Of a DNA stretch of 64,000 nt, positions 9,857-19,517 are shown piece by piece. Each line of letters starts with the position of its first letter. The first letter of the stretch is position 1. A model generated the notes under the pieces. That model was not told the DNA's origin, did no database searches, and was given only the letters and a program-made list of their open reading frames with translations. The DNA is from Pseudomonas viridiflava. Lineage in GTDB: Bacteria > Pseudomonadota > Gammaproteobacteria > Pseudomonadales > Pseudomonadaceae. Made by a program: the position numbers and the translations under genes. The stretch is taken from the NCBI RefSeq assembly GCF_900573885.1, contig NZ_UPSE01000346.1, positions 124,001 to 188,000 of the forward strand. Reading direction: 5' to 3'.

Positions 9857-11800
9857 ATGAACACAGGTATGCGCGGTTCCAGCGTGAAAGGGCGCCCATG
9901 GCGCGCGGGGGCAACGATGGCGCTACTGCCGTTGTTGGTAGCGGGGGCGGCGCAGGGGGCTGAATTCAGCTTCGCCGACAACGAGGTGACCGGCTCGCTG
10001 GACACCACGCTTTCATACGGCTCGATGTGGCGCGTGCAAGGCCGCGACAAGGGCAACATCACCGACATCAACGCCGACGACGGCAACCGCAACTTCGACA
10101 CCGGCCTGGTTTCCGAAGTGTACAAAGCCACTTCCGACCTCTCGATCAAGTACCAGAACTACGGTGCTTTCGTGCGCGGTACCGCGTTCTACGACACGCA
10201 GATAATGGACAAGCGCAACGACTATTACGGCACCACCGACGGTGTCGAGCGCCCCAGCCAGAACTTCCCCAACGACAACGAATTTACCGAAGACGCCCGC
10301 CACAACGCTGGCCGCAAAGCGCAGATTCTCGACGCCTATCTCTATGGCAACTGGGACATCTATGACAAACCCCTCGCCGCCAAGGTCGGCCGCCAGGTAT
10401 TGAGCTGGGGCGAGGGCGTGTTCTACCGCGGCGGCGTGAACACCATCAACCCCGTCGACGCCGCCAAATTCCACTTGCCAGGCTCCGAGCTGAAGGAAGT
10501 GCTGGTGCCGATGGAAGCGTTCAGCTTCAACCTTGGGCTGACCGACGATTTGTCCATGGAAGCGTTTTATCAGTGGAAATGGAAAGAGACTCAGCTGGAC
10601 CCGGCGGGAACGTATTTTGGCGATACGGATCTGTTCGCGGAGGGTGGGAATACGGCGTATACGACGACCGCCGATCCAGACCTTCTCGGAATCATGGGGT
10701 TGTACCCTACGGCGGTCGCTTTAGGCGCTGTCGGAAACGGCCGGTATGGCCCTAACGCTTATGTCAATCCAGCCAACGGCGTTTTCAAAGTCGCGAATAT
10801 AGGAAAAGACATTGAGGCAGACGACAGCGGCCAGTTTGGAGTGTCGTTCCGTTATATCGCCGAGGAACTGAACTCAACGGAGTTTGGTTTTTACTTCGTC
10901 AATTACCACGCCAAGGAGCCTCAGATCGCTATTGATCTGCGTGACTATGCCGGAGTTGATTTGGCGGGGCTGACAGCGTTTGGTCCTGCCGGGCCAGGTA
11001 TCGCGACGCTCGATATGGCTAGCAACGCCGAAGCCCGTCGAGACTACGTTGAAGACATTCGTATGTATGGGTTCAGCTTTAACACCACTGTGGGCGATGC
11101 CTCGTTCTCCGGCGAACTTGCTTATCGTCCCAACGCGCCGATCAGCATTGCCGCCACGGATGATTTGCTTGGTGACTTGCTCGGCCAGGGAGTTACTGGC
11201 CAAACCAATATTTACGACAGTTCGGTTTCCGGAAACCAAGCCTGCGCCGCCGTCTCCGGCAAACAACTCTGCCGCTCGCAACTCTTCGAAAACTACCAGC
11301 GCGCCGAAACCTACAACCTCTCGCTTTCCACCATCTACAACTTCGGCCCTATGGCCAGCTTCGACTCGGTCATGGGCGTGGCCGAAGTGGCCTCGCAACA
11401 TATACGCGGCAGCAGCCTGAAATACCGCGCCTACGACGGCAGCACACGCAAGTTCGCCAGCACCACCGACAAGGCCTATGTCGACCCTGAAAACGGCGAC
11501 TCCGACCAGATTACCCGCGACAGTTACGGCTACACCTTGCTGGTTTCCGGCACCTGGAACGACGTATACGCCGGGGTGAAGTTGGCGCCGTACGTGGTGT
11601 ACCAGGACGACTTCCAGGGCAACTCCGACCGTACCGGCAACTTCATTGAGGGCCGCAAGGCATACACCCTTGGTATGGACGCCACCTACCTGAACGCCTT
11701 CGAGGTCGGGTTGCAGTACACCGAGTACTACGGCGCCGGCCGCAACAACTCGATGCGCGACCGTGACAACGTGTCGTTAAGCGCCAAGTACTCGTTTTGA
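9857..11800 (+). CDS. DUF1302 outer-membrane beta-barrel protein
   Basis: A 647-residue DUF1302 protein. Family members are predicted outer-membrane barrels, usually encoded beside a DUF1329 protein as here; function is unproven. A signal peptide (about residues 1-35) ends at AAQGAEFSF. The protein starts the barrel with VTGSLDTTLSYGSMWRVQG and ends in SLSAKYSF, the terminal aromatic typical of BAM-inserted barrels. The start is the ATG at 9857 with AGGGAG eight bases upstream. Bases about 10570-11240 have visibly lower GC and different codon choice from the flanks (see findings). DUF1329 follows after 28 bases. Confidence 0.88.
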   Translation: MNTGMRGSSVKGRPWRAGATMALLPLLVAGAAQGAEFSFADNEVTGSLDTTLSYGSMWRVQGRDKGNITDINADDGNRNFDTGLVSEVYKATSDLSIKYQNYGAFVRGTAFYDTQIMDKRNDYYGTTDGVERPSQNFPNDNEFTEDARHNAGRKAQILDAYLYGNWDIYDKPLAAKVGRQVLSWGEGVFYRGGVNTINPVDAAKFHLPGSELKEVLVPMEAFSFNLGLTDDLSMEAFYQWKWKETQLDPAGTYFGDTDLFAEGGNTAYTTTADPDLLGIMGLYPTAVALGAVGNGRYGPNAYVNPANGVFKVANIGKDIEADDSGQFGVSFRYIAEELNSTEFGFYFVNYHAKEPQIAIDLRDYAGVDLAGLTAFGPAGPGIATLDMASNAEARRDYVEDIRMYGFSFNTTVGDASFSGELAYRPNAPISIAATDDLLGDLLGQGVTGQTNIYDSSVSGNQACAAVSGKQLCRSQLFENYQRAETYNLSLSTIYNFGPMASFDSVMGVAEVASQHIRGSSLKYRAYDGSTRKFASTTDKAYVDPENGDSDQITRDSYGYTLLVSGTWNDVYAGVKLAPYVVYQDDFQGNSDRTGNFIEGRKAYTLGMDATYLNAFEVGLQYTEYYGAGRNNSMRDRDNVSLSAKYSF

Positions 11801-11828
11801 TGCCTGACAGAATTCTGGAGAACCGTGC

Positions 11829-13199
11829 ATGTTGAACAAAAATTCACTGCTGCTCGCCGCCATTCTGCTGGCCGTCGGCACCACCGAAAGCCTGGCTGGC
11901 GTTTCTGCGCAACAAGCCGCCACGCTGAAAACTACCCTTACGCCGCTGGGCGCGGAAAAAGCCGGCAACGCCGCCGGCACCATTCCGGCCTGGACGGGCG
12001 GCATGACCCAGGCGCCGGCCGGCTACAAAGGCCCGGGCGCGCACCATATAGACCCATTTGCCGGCGAGAAGCCGCTGTTCACCATCACCAAAAGCAATCT
12101 GGAGCAGTACAAAGCCAGTCTTACGGCCGGACAGATCGCCTTGTTCAACGCTTACCCCGAAACCTTCCAGATGCCGGTGTACACGACCCACCGCACCGGT
12201 TCGGCGCCGCAGTGGATCTACGACAACACCTTCAATAACGCCACCAGCGCCAAAGTGCTGGACGGTGGCAACGGCTTCGCCGACGCCTATGGCGGCACGC
12301 CGTTTCCCATTCCACAGAGTGGCGTGGAAGCGGTGTGGAACCACATCGTGCGCTATCGCGGCACCTACGTGATTCGCCGCTCGGCCGAGGCGGGTGTGCA
12401 GCGCAACGGCCAGTACTCGCTGGTGACCTCCCAGGACGAAGCGCTGTTTCGCTTCTACAACCCCAAGGGCAGCTACAGCGAACTGAACAACACCTTGTTT
12501 TATTACATGACCTTCACCACCGCGCCGGCGCGTCTGGCAGGTAACGGCGCGTTGGTACAGGAAATGCTCGACCAGGTAAAAGAGCCGCGTCAGGCCTGGG
12601 GCTACAACCCAGGCCAGCGCCGCGTGCGCCGGGCGCCTACGCTGGCCTACGACACGCCGATTGAATCGTCAGATGGCCTGCGTACCGCCGACGACACCGA
12701 CATGTACAACGGCGCGCCAGACCGTTACGACTGGACCCTGGTCGGCAAAAAGGAAATCTACATTCCGTACAACAACTACCTGCTCACCAGCCCGGCCGTG
12801 AAATACGACGACCTGCTCAAGCCCGGCCACATCAACCCGCAATACGCGCGCTATGAACTGCACCGCGTGTGGGTAGTGGAAGGCAAATTGAAAGCGGGGG
12901 CGCGGCACATCTACTCGAAACGCACGCTGTTTCTCGACGAAGACAGCTGGGGCGCGGCCGTGGTCGATCAGTACGACGGGCGAGGGGAGTTGTGGCGCGT
13001 GTCCATGGCCTACCTGAAAAGCTTCTACGAACTGCCCACCGTGTGGACGGCGCTGGACACCTTCCACGACCTGCAAGCCCGGCGCTACAGCGTGCAATGG
13101 CTCGACAACGAAGAGCCCGGCACCGCCGACTTCAGCAAGCCCTCGCCAGACGACGCCAACTTCAGCCCCGCCGCCTTGCGCCGCAAAGCCTCGCGTTAA
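11829..13199 (+). CDS. DUF1329 periplasmic/outer-membrane-associated protein
   Basis: A 456-residue DUF1329 protein with signal peptide (LLLAAILLAVGTTESLAG). The family is LolA/LolB-like in fold prediction and is nearly always paired with DUF1302, suggesting a shared envelope or lipid-transfer role (known association, function inferred). Typical segments are GTIPAWTGG near residue 50, YRGTYVIRR near 180 and RVWVVEGKLK in the C-terminal half. SD GGAG lies before the ATG. It is the second gene of the pair. The usual RND/MMPL exporter that often completes such clusters is absent here; a REP pair follows directly. Confidence 0.88.
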   Translation: MLNKNSLLLAAILLAVGTTESLAGVSAQQAATLKTTLTPLGAEKAGNAAGTIPAWTGGMTQAPAGYKGPGAHHIDPFAGEKPLFTITKSNLEQYKASLTAGQIALFNAYPETFQMPVYTTHRTGSAPQWIYDNTFNNATSAKVLDGGNGFADAYGGTPFPIPQSGVEAVWNHIVRYRGTYVIRRSAEAGVQRNGQYSLVTSQDEALFRFYNPKGSYSELNNTLFYYMTFTTAPARLAGNGALVQEMLDQVKEPRQAWGYNPGQRRVRRAPTLAYDTPIESSDGLRTADDTDMYNGAPDRYDWTLVGKKEIYIPYNNYLLTSPAVKYDDLLKPGHINPQYARYELHRVWVVEGKLKAGARHIYSKRTLFLDEDSWGAAVVDQYDGRGELWRVSMAYLKSFYELPTVWTALDTFHDLQARRYSVQWLDNEEPGTADFSKPSPDDANFSPAALRRKASR

Positions 13200-13223
13200 C
13201 CGCACCCACCAAACCCACCGAAC

Positions 13224-13292
13224 CCTGTAGGAGCGACTTCAGTCGCGATGCTCTTGATCTAAAAGCATCGCGGCTAAAGCCGCTCCTACAGG
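13224..13292. repeat. REP palindrome pair
   Basis: Two inverted REP units, each of the form CCTGTAGGAGCG...TCGCGATG, meet head to head around the loop TCTTGATCTAAAA. One has ACTTCAGT and the other GCTTTAGC in the stem. The pair sits between the convergent DUF1329 and queD genes and probably acts as an mRNA 3'-end structure for both. Confidence 0.93.
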
Positions 13293-13311
13293 TGAGTGCC
13301 GACGCTGCGGA

Positions 13312-13668
13312 TCAATCGCCGCGGTATTCGCAGCCGCTGGTGCAGGTTTCGTGAATGCGTACGCGCGAAAGCTCGGGCAGCAGGGGTTTGAGCTGTTGCC
13401 AGATCCACTTGCTGAGCACTTCGCTGGTGGGGTTTTCCAGGCCGGGAATGTCGTTGAGGTAGTTGTGATCCAATTGCTCGTACAACGGCTTGAAGATGGC
13501 TTTGATCTCGGAGAAGTCGCGGATCCAGCCGGTGTACGGGTCGACGTCGCCTTCGATATAAATGGCGACGCGGAAGGAGTGGCCGTGCAGGCGTCCGCAT
13601 TTGTGCCCATCCGGCACGTGGGGCAGGCGGTGTGCGGCTTCGAAGATGAATTCTTTAAACAGTTCCAC
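13312..13668 (-). CDS. queD: 6-carboxytetrahydropterin synthase
   Basis: Converts 7,8-dihydroneopterin triphosphate to 6-carboxytetrahydropterin, the second step toward queuosine in tRNA. The 118-residue protein has the zinc-binding histidines in AAHRLPH and LHGHS, the catalytic Cys in [10 protein letters not shown], and the C-terminal [12 protein letters not shown]. The GTG start gives the expected N-terminus (M)ELFKEF. A TTG ten codons upstream is an alternative without a better ribosome site. It is monocistronic, convergent with DUF1329 and followed upstream by norR on the same strand. Confidence 0.93.
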   Translation of the reverse strand: MELFKEFIFEAAHRLPHVPDGHKCGRLHGHSFRVAIYIEGDVDPYTGWIRDFSEIKAIFKPLYEQLDHNYLNDIPGLENPTSEVLSKWIWQQLKPLLPELSRVRIHETCTSGCEYRGD

Positions 13669-13772
13669 GGCGTAACGCTCTGAGAAAGGGGGCGGCAAAA
13701 ACAGCCGGCGAGTCTAGCAGTTCGGCCTGGGCTTTACCCATAGCCGCTTTGTCTCGCCGGTCAGGAAATGCG

Positions 13773-15329
<1,557 letters not shown>

Positions 15330-15344
15330 TCAGACCCTCGTTGA

Positions 15345-15397
15345 GTCGATATGACTCTGTGTCATAAAGACTTTATTGCCTATTAAGTTATTGAAAC
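15345..15397 (+). promoter_or_regulatory. Three NorR-type GT-N7-AC sites
   Basis: GT-N7-AC, the core recognised by E. coli NorR, occurs at 15345-15355, 15361-15371 and 15387-15397 in the norR-fhp gap. The first lies within GAGTC-GATAT-GACTC (15343-15357), which overlaps the perfect palindrome ATGAC-TCTGT-GTCAT (15351-15365). Three sites upstream of a sigma-54 promoter is the arrangement known for norVW. Confidence 0.78.
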
Positions 15398-15413
15398 TAA
15401 ACGAATAAAAACC

Positions 15414-15428
15414 TGGCACGAAAGCTGA
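15414..15428 (+). promoter_or_regulatory. Sigma-54-like promoter of fhp
   Basis: TGGCACG with four spacer bases and then CTGA matches the -24 element perfectly. The -12 element is weaker (GA where GC is expected). It lies 17 bases after the last GT-N7-AC site and 46 bases before the fhp ATG. Confidence 0.62.
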
Positions 15429-15473
15429 AATGCATAGTTCGGACAAACCCTACCATGAACCAGGAAAGAACTC

Positions 15474-16652
15474 ATGCTCACCGCCCCGCAAACCGCCTTG
15501 ATCAAAGCCACCGTGCCGCTGCTGGAATCTGGCGGTGAAGCGCTGACCACCCATTTCTACGACACCATGCTGCGCGACTATCCCCAGGTACGGCCGCTGT
15601 TCAATCAGACCCACCAGGCCAGCGGCGCCCAGGCGCGGGCGCTGGCCAATGCGGTGCTGATGTACGCCAAGTTTATCGACCGCCTGGAAACCCTAGGCCC
15701 GTTGGTGGGCCAGATCGTTAACAAGCACGTAGCCCTGCAGATTCTTCCCGAGCATTACCCCATCGTCGGCAGTTGCCTGCTCAACGCCATTCGCGAAGTG
15801 CTGGGCGCCGAAGTGGCGACCGATGAGGTGATTGACGCCTGGGCTGCCGCCTACGGGCAGTTGGCCAATCTGCTGATGGGCATTGAAGAAAACATGTACA
15901 GCGCCAGCGAGCAGGCCGCCGGCGGCTGGCGCGGCGGTCGGCAGTTCCGGCTGGAACGCAAAGAAGTGGAGAGCGACGAAATCACCTCGTTCTACTTTGT
16001 GCCGGCCGACGGCGGCGCGTTGATGGATTTCGTGCCGGGCCAATACATCGGCTTGCGCCTGGTAATCGACGGCGATGACCTGCGCCGCAACTACTCGCTA
16101 TCTGCCGCACCGAACGGGCGCGACTACCGCATCAGCGTCAAGCGCGAGCCTGGCGGGCGGGTGTCCGGCTTCCTGCACGAACGGCTGCAGGTTGGCGATA
16201 ACGTCGAGCTGTTTCCGCCGGCAGGCGCGTTTACCCTGCAGGCTTCCGACAAGCCGCTGGCTTTGATCACCGCAGGCGTTGGCATCACTCCGGCGCTGGC
16301 GATGCTGGAGCAGGCACTGCCAAGCGGCCGTGAAATTCACTTTATCCACTGTGCTCGCCATGGTGGCGTGCACGGCTTCCAGGCGTGGCTGGAAAGCAAG
16401 GCGCAGGATTATCCACAGCTCAAGCGCTTCTACTGCTACAGCGAGCCGCGTGAAGAGGATCAGCACATTGAACAGGGCTTTCTCACCGAGGAACGCTTGA
16501 CCCAGTGGCTGCCGGAAAGCCGCGACTTCGACGCCTACTTCCTCGGCCCGCAGCCCTTCATGGCCCATGTAAACCGCAGCTTGCGCGGTTTGGGGGTGCC
16601 GGCGCAGCAGTGTCATTACGAGTTCTTTGGGCCGGCCGGGAAGCTGGACTAA
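15474..16652 (+). CDS. fhp: Flavohemoglobin, nitric oxide dioxygenase
   Basis: Converts NO plus O2 to nitrate with NAD(P)H, protecting against nitrosative stress. The globin domain (1-140) has Tyr29, Gln53 and the proximal His85 at exactly the canonical positions. The FAD-binding RNYSLSAAP lies near residue 202 and the NAD-binding GVGITPALAML near 264, and the protein ends YEFFGPAGKLD. The 392-residue length is normal. SD AGGAAAG is present. Divergent norR, the GT-N7-AC sites and the sigma-54-like promoter indicate NO-induced expression. Confidence 0.96.
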   Translation: MLTAPQTALIKATVPLLESGGEALTTHFYDTMLRDYPQVRPLFNQTHQASGAQARALANAVLMYAKFIDRLETLGPLVGQIVNKHVALQILPEHYPIVGSCLLNAIREVLGAEVATDEVIDAWAAAYGQLANLLMGIEENMYSASEQAAGGWRGGRQFRLERKEVESDEITSFYFVPADGGALMDFVPGQYIGLRLVIDGDDLRRNYSLSAAPNGRDYRISVKREPGGRVSGFLHERLQVGDNVELFPPAGAFTLQASDKPLALITAGVGITPALAMLEQALPSGREIHFIHCARHGGVHGFQAWLESKAQDYPQLKRFYCYSEPREEDQHIEQGFLTEERLTQWLPESRDFDAYFLGPQPFMAHVNRSLRGLGVPAQQCHYEFFGPAGKLD

Positions 16653-16674
16653 CGCGTTCGGCTTTAAATTCTGG

Positions 16675-16943
16675 GTTCCCGCCTGCGCGGGAACGACGGG
16701 GATTTTCAAGCTAACCGCCGTATTGAAAACTCGCCACGTTCCGCCCCCTCTGCCCGCTTGCGGGAGAGGGCTGGGGAGAGGGTTTTCAGCTGGTCAGGCG
16801 TGCGGCTGGGTTGGACTCCTGAGTTCCCGCCTGCGCGGGAACGACGGGGGTTTTTAGCTAACCGCCGTATTGAAAACTCGCCGCGTTCCGCCCCCTCTGC
16901 CCGCTTGCGGGAGAGGGCTGGGGAGAGGGTTTACAACTGGTCA
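16675..16943. repeat. Two direct copies of a 148-bp composite extragenic repeat
   Basis: The unit begins GTTCCCGCCTGCGCGGGAAC at 16675 and again at 16823. Both continue with GCTAACCGCCGTATTGAAAA and then a pyrimidine/purine block (CCCCCTCTGCCCGC... GGGGAGAGGG). It fills the 288-bp gap between fhp and the convergent DUF5329 gene. Small ORFs crossing it lack ribosome sites. Confidence 0.92.
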
Positions 16944-17315
16944 GGGCGTACGAATCCGCTTCAATTCCCCATTCAACCAATCAGCCGACGGCTGTTGCTG
17001 GCCGTTGCAGTCGACGCTGTAGGGCTTGCCGCTGATGCTGCTGCCGGTGGCGGCGCGTTTGATGAAGTCTTCGCTGCTGTCGACCATGCCTTTGTTTTCC
17101 AGGTAGTCGAGCTTCTGTTGCAGGTGCATGCGCGCTTCCTTGCCGTCGTAGGCGCTGCCGTTGCGGATAAAACTGCAGCCGCTGTTTTCCACGAACACCA
17201 GCAATTTATCGACTTCGCCACGGCTCTCCGGGGTTAGTGCCGCACGGGTTTCAGTCGCTGCAAGCAGGCAGCAGCTGATGCAGATAATCCGCCACATAGG
17301 CGTGAAAGCCACCAT
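16941..17315 (-). CDS. Exported DUF5329 protein
   Basis: A 124-residue DUF5329 protein with a signal peptide (IICISCCLLAATETRA). The family core is well preserved: CSFIRNGSAYDGKEARMHL, EDFIKRAATGSSISGKPY and PSADWLNGELKRIR. Two cysteines (in SGCSF and VDCNG) could form a disulfide in the periplasm. Function unknown. The start used has GGAG ten bases upstream; a second Met seven codons later is possible. Either way the 5' end overlaps the 3' end of the alpha/beta hydrolase gene by 44-65 bases, so the genes are probably coupled. Confidence 0.8.
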   Translation of the reverse strand: MVAFTPMWRIICISCCLLAATETRAALTPESRGEVDKLLVFVENSGCSFIRNGSAYDGKEARMHLQQKLDYLENKGMVDSSEDFIKRAATGSSISGKPYSVDCNGQQQPSADWLNGELKRIRTP

Positions 17316-18078
17316 CGTTCCAATACTCCATATGACTCAAAGGGGTGTGCCGTTTGTACCAGGGCCCAACGGCCATGGCGCGGTCTTCGTACACCACGTC
17401 GGCGTAGTTCGGCAGCGGACGCAGGGGATAGCCCAGGGCGTCCGCCGGTGCATAGAGGTTAAGCCAGCGCGCCTGTTCGCGCACGGTCGGACTCAGGCAA
17501 TTGCCAGGAAAGCGAATCGGCAACACCGGGTTGTAGGCAAAAGTGAACAGCGGAATGTTGCAGCCAAAGGTGATCAGCCCGGCCAGTGTTTCCAAGCCCA
17601 GAAACGGGTCGAGCGGGCAGCTCGGCGTGGCGTTGAGTTGCTGTTGGTCCCAGGCGTAATTGGAAAAAATGTGCCCGCCCAGCGAGTGCGCCAACACCAC
17701 CAGCGGCGTGTCGGCATCCACCTTCGCGCGTAGCGCTTGCAGGCCCTGACGCACCGTTTGGTGCACTTGCTGGTAGGTGGTGTCGTAAGCCTCGCTAACC
17801 TTGCGGTAGCCGCTGGCATCACCAAGAAACAGGGTGACAGCGCGGCGTAACCAGCGCCAGGTCACGGGCTCGGCTTTAAGTTTTTCTAGATAGGCGAATT
17901 CACGGTCGTCCAGAACGTCCGCCCAGTAAAGACTCTGGAACGCCACCTGCTCAGCCTGCTCGCCCAGGCGCAGACGCAACTGGCTGATCAGGCCTTGCGC
18001 GAAGATGTGATAGCCGTCGCTGTTGAACTGAGCGGGCTGGGTGCCAATGCCATGGATGATGGCAACTGCAAGCTTCAT
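17251..18078 (-). CDS. Alpha/beta hydrolase, lipase-like
   Basis: A 275-residue cytosolic alpha/beta hydrolase. The oxyanion strand motif AIIHGIGTQ starts the protein and the nucleophile elbow AHSLGGH (GxSxG type) is near residue 131. A C-terminal His in NDGGFHAYV could complete the triad. No signal peptide or membrane segment is visible. It lies 36 bases after a patatin-like phospholipase gene and overlaps DUF5329, so all three look like one operon. A lipid or ester substrate is a guess from its neighbour. Confidence 0.8.
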   Translation of the reverse strand: MKLAVAIIHGIGTQPAQFNSDGYHIFAQGLISQLRLRLGEQAEQVAFQSLYWADVLDDREFAYLEKLKAEPVTWRWLRRAVTLFLGDASGYRKVSEAYDTTYQQVHQTVRQGLQALRAKVDADTPLVVLAHSLGGHIFSNYAWDQQQLNATPSCPLDPFLGLETLAGLITFGCNIPLFTFAYNPVLPIRFPGNCLSPTVREQARWLNLYAPADALGYPLRPLPNYADVVYEDRAMAVGPWYKRHTPLSHMEYWNDGGFHAYVADYLHQLLPACSD

Positions 18079-18114
18079 GACCGGTCCTTGGTGTTGGCGT
18101 GGAAATGTCTCGTG

Positions 18115-19194
18115 TTACAGCGCCTGCAAGCGCTCGCCGAGCGTGTTGCCATCGACCAGTTCGAGGAACTCGTCGCCCAGGCGCCGGCTCGCGTCCATGG
18201 CGGCGCGCCAGTAGCGCTCGCGCCCGGCGTCGTCACCGATAAACCGGGTGAAATCCTTACGATCCGGCAACTTGCCGAACGGCAGTTTGGCCAGGTATTC
18301 CCGCGACGGCGCCAACAGCAGCACGTTTTGCAAACGCACGTTGTCGCCTTTGCGCCACGGCAATCCTTTGTCAAACCAGCCGGGAATGACTTTGTCGGTG
18401 AAGTGCGGATAGAGCACCACGTCGTCGCCGCTATAGGGCAGGTCGAGGTGGTAATCCAATAGCCCGCCGTCGCGGAAAGTGCCCACACCCGCGCCGGGAA
18501 TGTCGCGCACGCCTTCCATCACCATCGGAATGGAGCCTGAGGCGAGCAGGGCATGGCGCAAGTTATTGACGTCCAGATGCAGCAGGCGCGAGGGGAAGTC
18601 ACTGAGGGCGCTAAGCGGCGGCTGGTTGCGGGCGTCGTGCAGAATCACCCGCTCGAAATGGCGCGACAGGCGCGGGCGGCCGAGCAGGTTGTTGCCGATC
18701 ACCGACGACAAGCCCAACCCCAGCGCGCCACGGCGGTCATGGGCCAGCAGACCCAGGCTGCGCACCACCATGATGTTGAGGCTGTAGTGGGGGTTGTTGA
18801 GTACGTGATCGTCCTGGCCTTCGAGCAAGTCATCGAGCATGCGCACGCAGCTCTGCGTGACTTGCGCCATGGTCACGCCCTTGGCGAAACGCTGCTGGGT
18901 ATACAACTCGCCCAGGCGCTGGATGCCGGCGGCGGCGTCGGGCAAGCAGGCGCTGGCGAAGCGCCAGGAGCCGATAGAGGCGCCGATGAGCGCGCGTTGA
19001 CGCGGAGCGCGAGGCAGCCAGTCGCCGAACAGCGCAAGGTCCAGCCCCTGAATGCCCAACGCCTTCGGGCCGCCTGCGGCGCCGGGCAAAATGCCGACAT
19101 CGGCCGGCGCCAGGCCACGCTCGCGAATTCGCGCCAAGGCTTTTGTGCCGGCTTTGAGGGTGAGGGCGGGGGATTTGATCTGGATCGCGGTCAT
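18115..19194 (-). CDS. Patatin-like phospholipase
   Basis: A 359-residue patatin-fold acyl hydrolase. The oxyanion region PGAAGGPKALG is near residue 37. The nucleophile elbow GASIGSW (GxSxG) and the Asp of FRDGGLLDY form the Ser-Asp dyad. No signal peptide is visible. The start MTAIQIK is chosen because GGAGG is six bases upstream; an ATG four codons earlier overlaps that SD. It is the first gene of a three-gene minus-strand unit with an alpha/beta hydrolase and DUF5329. It could act in membrane lipid turnover; there is no nucleotide cyclase nearby to suggest an antiphage role. Confidence 0.85.
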   Translation of the reverse strand: MTAIQIKSPALTLKAGTKALARIRERGLAPADVGILPGAAGGPKALGIQGLDLALFGDWLPRAPRQRALIGASIGSWRFASACLPDAAAGIQRLGELYTQQRFAKGVTMAQVTQSCVRMLDDLLEGQDDHVLNNPHYSLNIMVVRSLGLLAHDRRGALGLGLSSVIGNNLLGRPRLSRHFERVILHDARNQPPLSALSDFPSRLLHLDVNNLRHALLASGSIPMVMEGVRDIPGAGVGTFRDGGLLDYHLDLPYSGDDVVLYPHFTDKVIPGWFDKGLPWRKGDNVRLQNVLLLAPSREYLAKLPFGKLPDRKDFTRFIGDDAGRERYWRAAMDASRRLGDEFLELVDGNTLGERLQAL

Positions 19195-19330
19195 GTAGGC
19201 CTCCATAACGCAAGGGCGCGATTATAGAGCGGTCGGGCGTAAGACCAAGCGAGTTTTGTTGTGTGAATGTGGGGGTAAAGCGAGGGGAGGGCGAATAGAA
19301 ATAGGCCTCTCGCCCACCGCCGCTGAATCC

Positions 19331-19360
19331 GTCATTCCCGCGAAGGCGGGAATCCAGAAT
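19331..19360. repeat. Extragenic palindrome, TTCCCGCGAAGGCGGGAA type
   Basis: Arms ATTCCCGC and GCGGGAAT with a GAAG loop, then CCAGAAT. It lies in the 323-bp gap 19195-19517, whose only other visible features are the promoter region of the patatin unit and the terminator of the FadL gene. Confidence 0.9.
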
Positions 19361-19470
19361 CTTGCGGGAGAGATGCGTCGTTTGACCCGCTATGGATCCG
19401 AAGAGTCGGACCACCGCTTTCGCGGGAAGGACGGCGCCACTAAAAAAGACGCGCCCTGATAGGCACAAAA

Positions 19471-19503
19471 AAACCACCGCCCTCGCTTAGAGCACGGTGG
19501 TTT
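19471..19503 (-). terminator. Terminator after the FadL-family gene
   Basis: The arms AAACCACCG (19471-19479) and CGGTGGTTT (19495-19503) are followed on the minus strand by a T-run. Confidence 0.85.
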
Positions 19504-19517
19504 CGTGTTGCGACGGA

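Noticed and set aside
18115..19194. Patatin as a CBASS-type antiphage effector
   Set aside because: No CD-NTase or other defence gene is adjacent; neighbours are an alpha/beta hydrolase and DUF5329.
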